This document shows, piece by piece, positions 26,385 through 35,501 of a stretch of DNA of 64,000 nucleotides. Made by a program: the position numbers and the translations under genes. Source of the stretch: Fusobacteria bacterium ZRK30 (GTDB lineage: Bacteria > Fusobacteriota > Fusobacteriia > Fusobacteriales > Fusobacteriaceae); NCBI GenBank assembly GCA_024628785.1, contig CP102405.1, forward strand, positions 744,001 to 808,000, in the 5' to 3' direction. The notes below the pieces were generated by a model, which saw only the letters and a program-made list of their open reading frames with translations, did no database searches and was not told where the DNA came from. How positions within the stretch are numbered: the stretch's first letter is position 1; each line of letters begins with the position of its first letter.

Positions 26385-27674
26385 ATGAAAAATAAAGATG
26401 TGTTTATATTTGGTTTGGCGATATTTGCCATGTTTTTTGGTGCGGGAAATTTAATTTTTCCACCAGAAATAGGGATGGTATCTGGAAAAGAGTGGTTAAA
26501 AGCTACTATAGGTTTTTTTGCAACGGGGATATGTCTGCCTGTCTGTGGTCTGTTGGCTTTTAGTCAGGTTGGGGATATAGATAATTTTGCAGTAAAGGTA
26601 TCGGATAAATTTAATACGGTGTATTTTATGCTTTTGATTATAGCGATAGGTCCAATGTTAGGGATTCCAAGGACTGGGGCTACAGTATATGAGATGGGGA
26701 TAGTGCCGAATTTCGGGAATATAAATTCACTGGTAGTCTCTTCTATATATTTTTCCATTGTACTTATGTTGGTTATAAAGCCCACTAAATTAATAAATAC
26801 AATAGGGAAATATCTTACACCTATAATTCTTGGTATATTGGCAATTATAATAGTAAAGGGAATTTTATTTAAAATAGGAACGCCAGGGGAAAAAATGATA
26901 GAGCAAAGTGCATTTTCTTATGGTTTTTTAGGCGGGTATCAGACTATGGATGCTATTAGTTCTGTTCTTTTGGGAATAATAGTTATAAAAGGACTTAAGG
27001 AAAGCGGGTATACAGATATAAAGGTTCAAAAGTCTATGATTATGAAATCAGGATTGATAGCAGGATTAGGGATGGCTTTGGTTTATGGAGGACTGTTATA
27101 TCTAGGGTCTATGGTAAATGGAAGCGGATTAACATTAAACAGAACAGGGCTGACTATGTATCTTGCTGTGGCTACTCTGGGAAAATTTGGAAAGGTTGCC
27201 CTGGGAGTATGTGTAACGGTGGCATGTTTGACAACTTCTATAGCCTTAGTTGCTATAACTTCTGATTTTTTTTCCAATCGGTTAAAAATATCTTATAAGA
27301 TAACAGCCATAGTGATTTGTGTGTTGTCAGCGATATTGGCGGCTACAGGGGTTGGATTCATAGTGAAAATTGCGATTCCTATCCTAACTTTACTCTATCC
27401 TGTAACCATAGTACTCATATCTTTAAATATCTTTAAAGTTAAGGAAAATTTGGTTTTTAAAATAGGTGCCTATACAACATTATTTTGCAGTGTATTTGAG
27501 TTGATCAACAAATATGAGATTCTGCCTGCAATTGGAGGTTATTTTGAACTTATACCTCTTAGTTCATTTGGTTTTGGTTGGGTGATACCGGCGATACTGG
27601 CAATTATGTCGACAAAATTAGCCATAGATATATTTCCTAAATTGGGAGTTGAAACAGAAAAAAAAGCACATTAA
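26385..27674 (+). CDS. brnQ: Branched-chain amino acid:cation symporter
   Basis: 429 residues with about 12 transmembrane segments. The LIVCS-family opening is clear: FIFGLAIFAMFFGAGNLIFPP at residues 8-28, followed by IGPMLGIPRTGATVYEMG (about 92) and a G-x-x-TMDAISS stretch. It imports Leu, Ile and Val with Na+ or H+, a carbon and energy source for amino acid-fermenting anaerobes. An AGGAGGTTTT box precedes the ATG. It is a single-gene unit bounded by a very long hairpin terminator; the long upstream region probably holds its control sites. Confidence 0.93.
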   Translation: MKNKDVFIFGLAIFAMFFGAGNLIFPPEIGMVSGKEWLKATIGFFATGICLPVCGLLAFSQVGDIDNFAVKVSDKFNTVYFMLLIIAIGPMLGIPRTGATVYEMGIVPNFGNINSLVVSSIYFSIVLMLVIKPTKLINTIGKYLTPIILGILAIIIVKGILFKIGTPGEKMIEQSAFSYGFLGGYQTMDAISSVLLGIIVIKGLKESGYTDIKVQKSMIMKSGLIAGLGMALVYGGLLYLGSMVNGSGLTLNRTGLTMYLAVATLGKFGKVALGVCVTVACLTTSIALVAITSDFFSNRLKISYKITAIVICVLSAILAATGVGFIVKIAIPILTLLYPVTIVLISLNIFKVKENLVFKIGAYTTLFCSVFELINKYEILPAIGGYFELIPLSSFGFGWVIPAILAIMSTKLAIDIFPKLGVETEKKAH

Positions 27675-27714
27675 ACATCGAGAGTAATTATAGTCGATTG
27701 GATAAAAAACTAAA

Positions 27715-27768
27715 AAACTATATAAAGAAAAACCTCTGAATTTTCAGGGGTTTTTCTTTATATAGTTT
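27715..27768 (+). terminator. Very long (25-bp) hairpin terminator after brnQ
   Basis: AAACTATATAAAGAAAAACC continues with TCTGA, loop ATTT, and a complementary arm with a single G-T pair, giving about 25 consecutive pairs. The 3' arm contains GGTTTTTCTTT. Unusually long for a terminator, so it could also be a duplex-processing site. Confidence 0.75.
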
Positions 27769-27957
27769 AGAAGACCCTGGAAGACTAAATAAATATACAT
27801 TTAATAGACGTTTAATATACACTCAGTATATATTAGATATATGTACTGGTTGAACGTAGTTATAAATTTGAATGGAAATGGGAGAGAATTATATTGAATG
27901 AAAGTGGCAGATGTTCTATAATAGATTGTTATGTTAAATTATTAAAGGAGGATTGGT

Positions 27958-28863
27958 GTGGAACATAAGGGGTACGGACTTGCATTTTTAGCAGGAGTTA
28001 CATGGGGGACTCTAGGAATCATCTCATATTATTTAGGGGAAACAGGAGTTGGACCATTTGAAATAGCTTTTCTGAGGTTATTATTTGCTTTTTTATCGAT
28101 GTTTATTTTTTATTTGATTACAGATAGAAAAAAGTTAAAAGTAAAGAGAGAAGAGGTAAAACATTCTCTATTAATCGGTATAATAACACAGGGAACCATG
28201 AGTTTAGCAATCTATAAATGTATATCTCTTACATCTACCACAGTAGGAGTAATGATGGTATGCTTAGGGCCGCTTTTTACAGCAATATTGTCGAGAATAT
28301 TCTTCAAAGAGAAGATCACTCTCTTTAAAGGTTTAGCCCTGACACTGGCATTTTATGGGGCATTTCTTGTGGTAACCGGGGGAGATGCATCTACTTTACA
28401 AGCTAATGTAATTGGACTTTTGATAGGTTTAGTATCAGCACTGGCATATGGTTTTTTTCCGATATTGACTAAGAGAATACCTGAGAAATGTAATTTAACA
28501 GGGATACTTATGTACAGTTTTTTAGTAGGAGCTGTATATGTATTTTCCATGGTGGATATCAAAATATTATTAGAAGCACTTAGCTTGAAAATGGTCATAA
28601 TATCTGTGATATTAGGGTTGATTCCGACGGTTTTATCTTGTACTTTTTATTCTTTGGCACTTAGATATACTACTCCTACAAAGGCAGGAATAATGAGTCT
28701 GGTGGAACTTCCAACAGCTGCTATTATAGGGCACTTTTTCTTGGGTGAGTACTTATTTGTTGTGAATATAATAGGAATTGTCGTATTACTGTTAGGAACA
28801 GTAGTATCAAAGATAGAACTGCCTAAGAAAAAAAATATACTTGTAACAGGAAATTTGAATTAA
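27958..28863 (+). CDS. DMT-superfamily transporter (two EamA domains)
   Basis: 301 residues from a GTG start after AAAGGAGGATTG. Ten hydrophobic helices in two homologous halves: GLAFLAGVTWGTLGIISYYL and FEIAFLRLLFAFLSMF in the first, IGLLIGLVSALAYGFFPIL and YTTPTKAGIMSLVELPTAAI in the second. Members export amino acids, nucleosides or other metabolites; the substrate is not evident. Monocistronic, followed by a terminator. Confidence 0.88.
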   Translation: MEHKGYGLAFLAGVTWGTLGIISYYLGETGVGPFEIAFLRLLFAFLSMFIFYLITDRKKLKVKREEVKHSLLIGIITQGTMSLAIYKCISLTSTTVGVMMVCLGPLFTAILSRIFFKEKITLFKGLALTLAFYGAFLVVTGGDASTLQANVIGLLIGLVSALAYGFFPILTKRIPEKCNLTGILMYSFLVGAVYVFSMVDIKILLEALSLKMVIISVILGLIPTVLSCTFYSLALRYTTPTKAGIMSLVELPTAAIIGHFFLGEYLFVVNIIGIVVLLLGTVVSKIELPKKKNILVTGNLN

Positions 28864-28900
28864 AAAAAGACCCCTAAACTTTAATTTTAGGGGTCTTTTT
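28864..28900 (+). terminator. Intrinsic terminator after the EamA gene
   Basis: AAAAAGACCCCTAAA and TTTAGGGGTCTTTTT form a perfect stem around a 7-base loop, with nine T. Confidence 0.9.
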
Positions 28901-28977
28901 TTTTATGAATATTTAAATTAAAGAGTTCTAATTTCAACTAATATACCGAGAGTAAAGTCATTTTTATTCTTTAATAT

Positions 28978-29676
28978 TTATATTTTGATCTTGTATTTTA
29001 CTTCGGGACGTCCTACACTTCCGTAAGAAATATCGCTTTTTATCTTTCCTATTTCAGTTAAATAATCTAGATATTTTTTCACAGTGACAGCACTGCTTTC
29101 TAAAAGATCAGCTATCTCTTTAGAGGACCATTCTTTCATGGGATCTGAGATAACAGCATTCATAACTTTCTCTAAAGTTTTTTCACTTATTCCTTTAGGG
29201 AGTCCATTTTCTAAAGTGTTTATCTCGCTGTTTCTTCCATGATAAAGTTTATCTAACTCATTTTGTGTTAAAATTTTCTTTTTAGAAGAAGAAAGCATTT
29301 TTTTGGAAAGATATCTAGCTAAGGCTTCCTGTAACCTTTCGAATTCAAATGGTTTTATAAGATAATCAACTATTCCTAACTGAAATGCTTTTTCTATATG
29401 ATCCTTGTCGTTAGAAGCTGTAACAAATATGGTGTTTATATATTTATTTTCCCCGACTTCTCTTTTTCTCAACTCCTCTAAGATATTCAAACCTTCAGTG
29501 TCAGGCAAATACATATCTAAAATGATTAATTCTATATTGTTTTCTATTATATAATCTACTACCCCTTCTCCTTTAAAGAAAGTTTTAGAGACATTAAACT
29601 CTTTTTCAGTATTGATTATCTTCTCTGTTATCATACTTACCATGGGATCGTCTTCTATAATAACTACGTCTATCAT
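28978..29676 (-). CDS. CitB/DcuR-type response regulator 1
   Basis: 232 residues. The receiver domain (1-120) has the acidic pair EDD at 8-10, the phospho-acceptor in LIILDMYLPDTEG (about Asp 56), Thr/Ser in VTASNDKDH and Lys in YLIKPFEFERL. The C-terminus (about 155-232) is a winged-helix module: ISEKTLEKVMNAV, WSSKEIADLLESSAVTVKKYLDYL and YGSVGRPEVKYKI. Such regulators control uptake and use of C4-dicarboxylates or citrate. It is downstream of its kinase on the minus strand and has a close paralog at 35.5 kb. Confidence 0.9.
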   Translation of the reverse strand: MIDVVIIEDDPMVSMITEKIINTEKEFNVSKTFFKGEGVVDYIIENNIELIILDMYLPDTEGLNILEELRKREVGENKYINTIFVTASNDKDHIEKAFQLGIVDYLIKPFEFERLQEALARYLSKKMLSSSKKKILTQNELDKLYHGRNSEINTLENGLPKGISEKTLEKVMNAVISDPMKEWSSKEIADLLESSAVTVKKYLDYLTEIGKIKSDISYGSVGRPEVKYKIKI

Positions 29677-29760
29677 TTGTATTCCTCCTTGATTGCCTGC
29701 TGCAACATCAAACTTTTGTGTTATTTTAACATTTTAAAGTTAGAAATTCTTTATTTCTTA

Positions 29761-31302
29761 CTATTTATTTAATTTTATATAAAAAGTTTTATAATTTTCT
29801 TTGTTAATGATTTCAATATTTCCATTATATAATTTTACAAGATTTTTAATAAGTGCCAGTCCAGAACCGCGTCCTTGTCCTTTAGAGGAGTAACCTATCT
29901 CAAAAATTTTATCGATATCTAAATCTCCTATCAGACCACTATTATCACTGACCTGGATGAGTATTTGTTTGCTGTCCTCTAAAACTTGAAGGATAATCTC
30001 TTTATTGTCAATCTCTTTTAAATCAAAAGATTCAGTGGCATTTTCAATGAGATTTCCAATTATAACGATGAGATTATCTGACTCTATATTACCATGGGTT
30101 TTCATGAGATTACTCATTTCATCGATGGTAAGGGTGATCTTCCTTTCTTTGGCCAGACTTATCTTAGTGAGGAGGAGTGCAGAAATAATAGGGTCATGGA
30201 TTCCTTCGATCTCTTTATTCTCATTGTCTAATTCATTTTTTATAATTGAAATATACTTTTTAAGCTCTTGGTATTCTTCTAATCGCAGTAAGCCGGATAT
30301 TACGTGGATCTTATTTTTAAATTCATGTACATTGGCTCTCATGGAGTTGATTATCTGGGTAACTCCTGTAATCTCCCGGGCTAATTTTTTTATTTTTTGA
30401 CCTTGTTTAATAATAAATAAAACTTCAGAATCATTATTTTCCTGGATGATATTTATGGCAGTAATAAAAACTTTACGATTAGTTAAAATTATTTCCCGGT
30501 TATCAAAAGTAATATTTTTAGAGATAATTTCATTGTATAAATCTCTCAAAATAATTTCATCAGAGGGCTGTAATCTTTCTTTTGCAACTTTATTGGCTTT
30601 AGTTAGTTTTCCACTATTGTTTATAGTTACGATCTTGTCGCTGAGATGATCGAATAAGATTTGTCTTTCAGCGTAGATATGTGCAAATTCAATAGGTTCA
30701 TATCCAAAAATTTGTTTCTTTATGTTTTTGGCTAAAAAGACAGCGAACAGTATAGACATAACAATAACAATGAGAATAGCAACTAAGACTTCTATAAAGA
30801 ATATATTTTTTAAATCTTCATTTTTATGGTGATATTCCTGAACTCCTAACATTCCAATTAATTTATTGCGATAGGTTATTGGCACAAACTCCTGGAGGAA
30901 ATTATTGGCAGGATCTAAATTATAATATTGAGTCGGTTTATCTATTATTTTTTTTAACATATTCTTATAATTTTCTTCTGGAAGGGGAGTATTATCTTTA
31001 TTTTTATAGGAAAAAACCTCTCCTTTTAGATCCATAATAATAACATAGTTTAAATTGATTAGTTTTGGCCAGATAGATGCTATATATATATTGAGGGTAT
31101 CCTGATTTTGTTTGGATAAGTTTTTTATAATAATTGGATCTTTAGAGAGAACATAAGCATAGCTGTTTAGAACACGTTTTTTATTTGAATCCAATAATTT
31201 ATATGAATTTCTAAAAAAGATAAATTGCATAAGAAACATAGCTAGAAGTACTAATATCAACATATATATAGTCATTTTTTTTTCTAATTTCATAGGGGTC
31301 AC
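29761..31302 (-). CDS. CitA/DcuS-type sensor histidine kinase 1
   Basis: 513 residues. A first transmembrane helix (about 10-30) is followed by an extracytoplasmic PDC/Cache-like sensor domain (about 31-170), a second helix (about 175-195), a cytoplasmic PAS-like part (IVTINNSGKLTKANKVA) and the kinase core: NVHEFKNKIHVISGLLRLEEY with the CitA-type phospho-His, then IGNLIENATESFD and GYSSKGQGRGSGLALIKN. It should sense a carboxylate outside the cell. It is divergent from the tyrS leader and has a full-length paralog at 34 kb. Confidence 0.92.
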   Translation of the reverse strand: MTPMKLEKKMTIYMLILVLLAMFLMQFIFFRNSYKLLDSNKKRVLNSYAYVLSKDPIIIKNLSKQNQDTLNIYIASIWPKLINLNYVIIMDLKGEVFSYKNKDNTPLPEENYKNMLKKIIDKPTQYYNLDPANNFLQEFVPITYRNKLIGMLGVQEYHHKNEDLKNIFFIEVLVAILIVIVMSILFAVFLAKNIKKQIFGYEPIEFAHIYAERQILFDHLSDKIVTINNSGKLTKANKVAKERLQPSDEIILRDLYNEIISKNITFDNREIILTNRKVFITAINIIQENNDSEVLFIIKQGQKIKKLAREITGVTQIINSMRANVHEFKNKIHVISGLLRLEEYQELKKYISIIKNELDNENKEIEGIHDPIISALLLTKISLAKERKITLTIDEMSNLMKTHGNIESDNLIVIIGNLIENATESFDLKEIDNKEIILQVLEDSKQILIQVSDNSGLIGDLDIDKIFEIGYSSKGQGRGSGLALIKNLVKLYNGNIEIINKENYKTFYIKLNK

Positions 31303-31406
31303 CTCTTAGAATTAATTTTGGATATATTTCTTATACTAGTATATACTATATATTAAAAATAATCTTAGTTATCATTTTATTTCTTTTAAAAAAAATCTTA
31401 TTATGT

Positions 31407-31412
31407 TATAAT
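31407..31412 (+). promoter_or_regulatory. -10 element (TATAAT) of the tyrS leader transcript
   Basis: TTATAATT lies 36 bases upstream of the Tyr leader peptide start; the -35 region is AT-rich and weak. Transcription from about 31419 would include the whole attenuator. Confidence 0.55.
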
Positions 31413-31447
31413 TAGGAAAATATAGACTAAGAAATTAGGAGAAAGAC

Positions 31448-31489
31448 ATGAAATTTAATGACAACCAAACTTATTATTACTATTATTAA
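31448..31489 (+). CDS. Tyrosine leader peptide (13 residues)
   Basis: MKFNDNQTYYYYY then TAA. The ATG follows TTAGGAGAAAGAC, a good ribosome binding site. Five consecutive Tyr codons (TAT TAT TAC TAT TAT) occur immediately before the stop, in the leader of tyrosyl-tRNA synthetase and ahead of mutually exclusive hairpins. This is the layout of a classical attenuation leader peptide that senses charged tRNA-Tyr. The peptide itself probably has no other function. Confidence 0.85.
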   Translation: MKFNDNQTYYYYY

Positions 31490-31493
31490 TTGA

Positions 31494-31598
31494 GGGACTG
31501 TGTAGAAATATTACAGCCCATTTTATAGTATACTAATAGGGGTTGTATCTGAATTAAACTTTTTAAAGCTTGCAGATATAATCTGTGAGCTTTTTTTT
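31494..31598 (+). promoter_or_regulatory. Attenuator of tyrS with competing hairpins and terminator
   Basis: Segments can pair in sequence: A GGGACTGT (31494-31501) with B ACAGCCC (31513-31519); B (TACAGCCC, 31512-31519) with C GGGTTGTA (31540-31547); C (TTGTATCTG, 31543-31551) with D CAGATATAA (31573-31581); and D as part of the terminator stem 31565-31593 (13 pairs, two G-T) ending in eight T. A ribosome finishing at the stop codon would cover A, so B:C and the terminator form. A ribosome stalled at the Tyr codons leaves A free, so A:B and C:D form and block the terminator. The logic is an inference from the pairings. Confidence 0.75.
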
Positions 31599-31760
31599 AT
31601 AGTACAGGAAATCATACCCGCAAGGGGCATCACCAAAATCTCTACTCGATAAAGAATATCACCAAAGTATCTATAAATTTACGATGTAAGTTAAGAACTT
31701 TGAGATAAAGATTATTACATAATCTAAGGGTTTTGAGATGAAATTTATGAAGTAAATAAA

Positions 31761-31815
31761 AAGTTATAAAAGATTGAATTGCGCTTGTCTAGATGCAACG
31801 TCATGTTGCTTTTTT
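31761..31815 (+). repeat. Dispersed intergenic repeat, copy 1
   Basis: About 55 bases ending in CTTGTCTAGATGCAACGTCA then TGTTGCTTTTTT. Same element as at 49.2, 54.1 and 55.9 kb. It contains an inverted GCAACGT/ATGTTGC core with T-tract and lies 40 bases upstream of tyrS. Confidence 0.75.
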
Positions 31816-31854
31816 AATAAAAAATAAAATTATATATAGAAAAGGAGATTAACT

Positions 31855-33072
31855 ATGGATATCAATGTAGAGGTTCAAAGACAGTTAAATATATTAAAAA
31901 GGGGAGTAGAGGAATTAATTTCTGAAAAGGAATTAGAAAAAAAGTTAAAGAAATCATTAGAGACTAACACTCCGTTAATCGTAAAATTAGGGATAGATCC
32001 AACTGGTTCAGACTTACATATAGGTCATGCAGTACCCCTTAGAAAGTTAAAGCAATTTCAAGATCTAGGACATAGAGTGAAGTTTTTAATAGGTACATTT
32101 ACAGCTAGAATAGGAGATCCTACAGGAAAATCTGAAACTAGACCAATGTTGTCTTCTGAAGATATCACAAAGAATATCCAAACATATTTAGACCAGTTAA
32201 AGCTGATCTTAGATATGGAAAAAACAGAAGTTGTATATAACGGTGACTGGCTGGAGAAATTAAAATTAGAAGATGTACTAAAATTATTATCTCAATTTAC
32301 AGTAGCACAAATGATTCAAAGAGATGATTTTTCTAAAAGATTAGCAGCAGGAAAACCTGTATCATTGGTAGAATTTATGTATCCGATCTTACAGGGGTAT
32401 GACTCTGTAGCTATCGATGCAGATGTAGAATTAGGAGCAACTGAGCAGACATTTAACTTATTGAGAGGTAGAGATCTGCAAAGAAATGCAGGAACAGAAC
32501 CACAAATATGTATGATGATGCCTATCTTAGAGGGACTAGACGGAGTAGAAAAGATGTCTAAATCATTAAATAACTATATTGGGATAACAGAGGCTCCCAA
32601 CGATATGTTTGGAAAGGTAATGTCTATCTCAGATGAACTTATGTGGAACTACTATGAAGTAGCTACAGATGTTCCTATGGAAGAGATCGCAAGATTAAAA
32701 GCAGGAGTAGCCGATGGAAGTATCCATCCTATGGACTGTAAAAAGAGGTTAGGAGCAGAGATAGTAACTATCTACCATAATGAAGAAGAGGGAAAAAAGG
32801 CCTATGACTGGTTTGAAAATGTATTCTCTAAGAGAAATATGGATGTAGATTTACCAGAGGTAAAGGTAGATGAAGATGAAGTAGGAGCAATCGATCTATT
32901 GGTAAAAAAATTAAACTTCTTTAAGGGAACTTCAGATGCCAGAAGACTGATCACTCAAGGTGGATTTAAAGTAAATGATGTGGCAATTAAAGATGTAAAA
33001 GCAATTATAAAGATTGAAGCTGGAATGATAGTAAGAGCTGGAAAGAAGAAGATAGTTAAGATAGTTAAATAA
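31855..33072 (+). CDS. tyrS: Tyrosyl-tRNA synthetase
   Basis: 405 residues. The class I HIGH motif is exact (residues 55-58), and the KMSKS loop reads VEKMSKSLNN (about 233). The catalytic core is of the TyrRS type with the GDPTGKSETRP and LEFMYPILQGYDS-like stretches, and an S4-like RNA-binding domain closes the C-terminus (DARRLITQGGFKVNDVAIKD). It charges tRNA-Tyr in the cytoplasm. The 430-base leader contains a Tyr-codon attenuator and a dispersed repeat; the start follows AAAAGGAGATTAACT. Single-gene unit. Confidence 0.96.
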   Translation: MDINVEVQRQLNILKRGVEELISEKELEKKLKKSLETNTPLIVKLGIDPTGSDLHIGHAVPLRKLKQFQDLGHRVKFLIGTFTARIGDPTGKSETRPMLSSEDITKNIQTYLDQLKLILDMEKTEVVYNGDWLEKLKLEDVLKLLSQFTVAQMIQRDDFSKRLAAGKPVSLVEFMYPILQGYDSVAIDADVELGATEQTFNLLRGRDLQRNAGTEPQICMMMPILEGLDGVEKMSKSLNNYIGITEAPNDMFGKVMSISDELMWNYYEVATDVPMEEIARLKAGVADGSIHPMDCKKRLGAEIVTIYHNEEEGKKAYDWFENVFSKRNMDVDLPEVKVDEDEVGAIDLLVKKLNFFKGTSDARRLITQGGFKVNDVAIKDVKAIIKIEAGMIVRAGKKKIVKIVK

Positions 33073-33097
33073 TATGTACCTCCATGACAGGAGGCCG

Positions 33098-33127
33098 AAG
33101 GAATCCTTAATTTTTTAGGGATTCCTT
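33098..33127 (+). terminator. Intrinsic terminator after tyrS
   Basis: AAGGAATCCTTAA and TTAGGGATTCCTT pair (one G-T) around TTTT and are followed by TTATTTTT. A smaller CCTCC/GGAGG hairpin lies just before. Confidence 0.8.
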
Positions 33128-33142
33128 TTATTTTTATAACCT

Positions 33143-33787
33143 TTATACTTTTAATTTTTTTAATTTATCCACAAACATCTCTATGGGCTGCACACCTAAC
33201 AGGTCATCTTTGTCATTAAAAAAGATCCTAGGAACAGAACTTATTCCAAATTTATTGGCAAGATCACTGTATAGGTTGGTCTGTATCATCTCAGCATCAA
33301 TATTTTTATTTAATAGAGCTATTTTGTAAGCTGTCATAACTGCCTTGGGACAATGTGGACATTGTAAACTTACAAATACCTTGATATTTATTTTTTTGTT
33401 GATCTGTTTAATGGCATCTACTAATTTAGGATCTAATGGAGTAACTATTCCAGAACTTTCCAGTACAGCAAATAGAAGTGAGTTGATTTCATGTCCGCTG
33501 GGAATTCCATAAAATTTAATACCGGTAGGCTTATCTTCTGCCAGAATAGTAGTTCCCGGGACTTTGTCAATTCCATATTTTTCAGCTAGATCAGAATTTT
33601 TAACAAGATCATATTCTGTAAATTTTATCTTATTATTTAATGCGGCTAACTGCATCATCATAGTTACTACCTCATCACATAGAGGTTTTCCGCTTTCTAT
33701 AAAGGTAACAATTTTAATTGGATTTTTTATTTTATTCAGACCTTGTTTCAATTGATTTAAAATTTCTTTTTTGAATATTTCTAACAT
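33143..33787 (-). CDS. Protein disulfide oxidoreductase-like double thioredoxin-fold protein
   Basis: 214 residues forming two thioredoxin-fold units, as in archaeal-type PDO and the N-terminal part of AhpF. The first unit (about 20-110) has only Cys 37 in its active loop (ESGKPLCDE), so its redox site is lost, but keeps the cis-Pro loop VPGTTI. The second (about 130-214) has CPHC at 143-146 and SVPRIFF. It may act as a cytoplasmic disulfide reductase or a thioredoxin-reductase-linked carrier. It stands alone, convergent with tyrS and divergent from the second kinase. Confidence 0.82.
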   Translation of the reverse strand: MLEIFKKEILNQLKQGLNKIKNPIKIVTFIESGKPLCDEVVTMMMQLAALNNKIKFTEYDLVKNSDLAEKYGIDKVPGTTILAEDKPTGIKFYGIPSGHEINSLLFAVLESSGIVTPLDPKLVDAIKQINKKINIKVFVSLQCPHCPKAVMTAYKIALLNKNIDAEMIQTNLYSDLANKFGISSVPRIFFNDKDDLLGVQPIEMFVDKLKKLKV

Positions 33788-33962
33788 TTTTTCCCTCCCT
33801 TTTCATCTGTTCTGAAACTTGTATCGAATATTTGTTCTCTAAAGTTTGAGTTATTCTCTAATTATATATTTACCATAGATAAAAAAATCCTTTAAGAAAA
33901 GAGAAAAAATATGCTAAACTTTTATCATGTTAGTTCATTTGATTAAAAAGCAGGGGGAGAAT

Positions 33963-35501
33963 ATGAGGTTAGAAAAGAAAATATATATATATTTAGTGGT
34001 TTTGATAACGGTTATACTACTTATAACTCACTTTATTGTTTTTAAAAATAAAGTTAAAATAGAAAATTTAAATGAACGGAAAAACCTTGGAAATATAGCA
34101 CTGACTCTCAGTCAGGACCCCTTTATAATAGAAAATTTATATGAAAAAAATTCTGAAAATATCCAGGCTTACACCAATAAAATATGGTCTAAATTAGGGG
34201 ATGTAGATTTTATAACCATAGCTGATATGAACAGCAGGAGATATTCCCATAGAGATCCCCAATATATAGGTAAAATATTTAAGGGTGGAGATGAGAAGAT
34301 GGTTGTGGAAGAGGGAAAATCCTATTTTTCAATGGCCAAGGGAACCCAGGGAGTATCCCTTAGAAAATTTGAGCCCATAAATTATAAGGGAAAGCAGATA
34401 GGATTTATAAGTGTAGGAAAACTACAGGTAGAGAGGGATAAGTGGAAAAATAATTTTATTTTTGAATCAGTATTTTTATTTTTGATAATCCTTTCATTTG
34501 GAGCTCTTTTATCATATTTTTTAGCCAAGAGTATAAAAAAAGAAATTTTTGGATATGAACCTGTGGAAATAGGAAGATTTTATGCAGAAAAAAAAGTTAT
34601 ATTTGATAATATGCATGAGGGGATAGTCACTATAAATGGTAAGGGAGAGATTACCAAAACCAATATAGCGGCTCAAAATATGCTGACTTCCAAGGACGAT
34701 GATATATTTAAACGGTTATTTGAAACTGTGATAGATACCCAGTCGGGATTCAATGACAGAGAGATAATGGTAGAAAGCGGAAAATTATTTGTAAGTGCGA
34801 TAAAATTAAATAAAACAAAAAAAATATTGGATGTTATCTTTATATTGAGAGATGGTGGAGAGGTAAAGAGGGTAGCTGAGGAGATAACGGGAGTTGCACA
34901 GATAATTAACTCTATGAGAGCCAATGTCCATGAATTTAAGAATAAGATCCATGTAGTTTCTGGACTTCTTCAGTTGGAGGAGTACGAGAAAGCTAAAGAT
35001 TATATACTCTACTTAGAATATGAAGTTGAAAATGAAAAACATAACGTTGTAGGAGTAAAAGATCCGATAATTGAAGCACTTCTTCTGGCAAAGATGAGTT
35101 TAGCCAAAGAAAGCAGGATAAATTTTAAGGTAGATGAAAAAACGAAATTAGATAAAAATCATGACAATATAGATACCAATGATCTGGTTGTAATAATAGG
35201 GAACCTATTGGAAAATGCCAGAGAAGCCTGTGAAAAAAGTGTAGAGAAGAACATACAGGTCAGTTTTTTTGAAGATGAGAGTAAATTAAGAATAGAGGTT
35301 ACAGACAGCGGTCGAAGTATAGATACCAATGAGATGGAAAAAATATTTAATGTAGGTTATTCCTCCAAGGGTGAGGGCCGAGGCTCTGGACTGGCACTTA
35401 TTAAAAATCTTGTTGAGGTATATAAGGGGAGCCTGAATATTAAGAGTCGAAAAAATAGTAAAACATTTTGTGTGGAACTAAGTAAGGAGGGGAAGTTATG
35501 A
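33963..35501 (+). CDS. CitA/DcuS-type sensor histidine kinase 2
   Basis: 512 residues from the ATG at 33963, after AGGGGGAGAAT, giving almost the same length as its paralog at 29.8 kb. Layout: helix (about 7-27), extracytoplasmic sensor domain (about 28-165), second helix, PAS-like segment (IVTINGKGEITKTNIAA), then NVHEFKNKIHVVSGLLQLEEY with the phospho-His and IGNLLENAREACE, GYSSKGEGRGSGLALIKN. The kinase core is nearly identical to kinase 1 and the sensor domain is much less so, implying different ligands. It overlaps its response regulator by 4 bases and lies 2 kb upstream of the 2-hydroxycarboxylate transporter. Confidence 0.93.
   Translation: MRLEKKIYIYLVVLITVILLITHFIVFKNKVKIENLNERKNLGNIALTLSQDPFIIENLYEKNSENIQAYTNKIWSKLGDVDFITIADMNSRRYSHRDPQYIGKIFKGGDEKMVVEEGKSYFSMAKGTQGVSLRKFEPINYKGKQIGFISVGKLQVERDKWKNNFIFESVFLFLIILSFGALLSYFLAKSIKKEIFGYEPVEIGRFYAEKKVIFDNMHEGIVTINGKGEITKTNIAAQNMLTSKDDDIFKRLFETVIDTQSGFNDREIMVESGKLFVSAIKLNKTKKILDVIFILRDGGEVKRVAEEITGVAQIINSMRANVHEFKNKIHVVSGLLQLEEYEKAKDYILYLEYEVENEKHNVVGVKDPIIEALLLAKMSLAKESRINFKVDEKTKLDKNHDNIDTNDLVVIIGNLLENAREACEKSVEKNIQVSFFEDESKLRIEVTDSGRSIDTNEMEKIFNVGYSSKGEGRGSGLALIKNLVEVYKGSLNIKSRKNSKTFCVELSKEGKL

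Noticed and set aside
31599-31854. T-box riboswitch upstream of tyrS
   Set aside because: No T-box AGGGTGGNACCGCG-like sequence or specifier stem was seen; the Tyr leader peptide and hairpins account for the leader, and the remaining stretch contains only the dispersed repeat.
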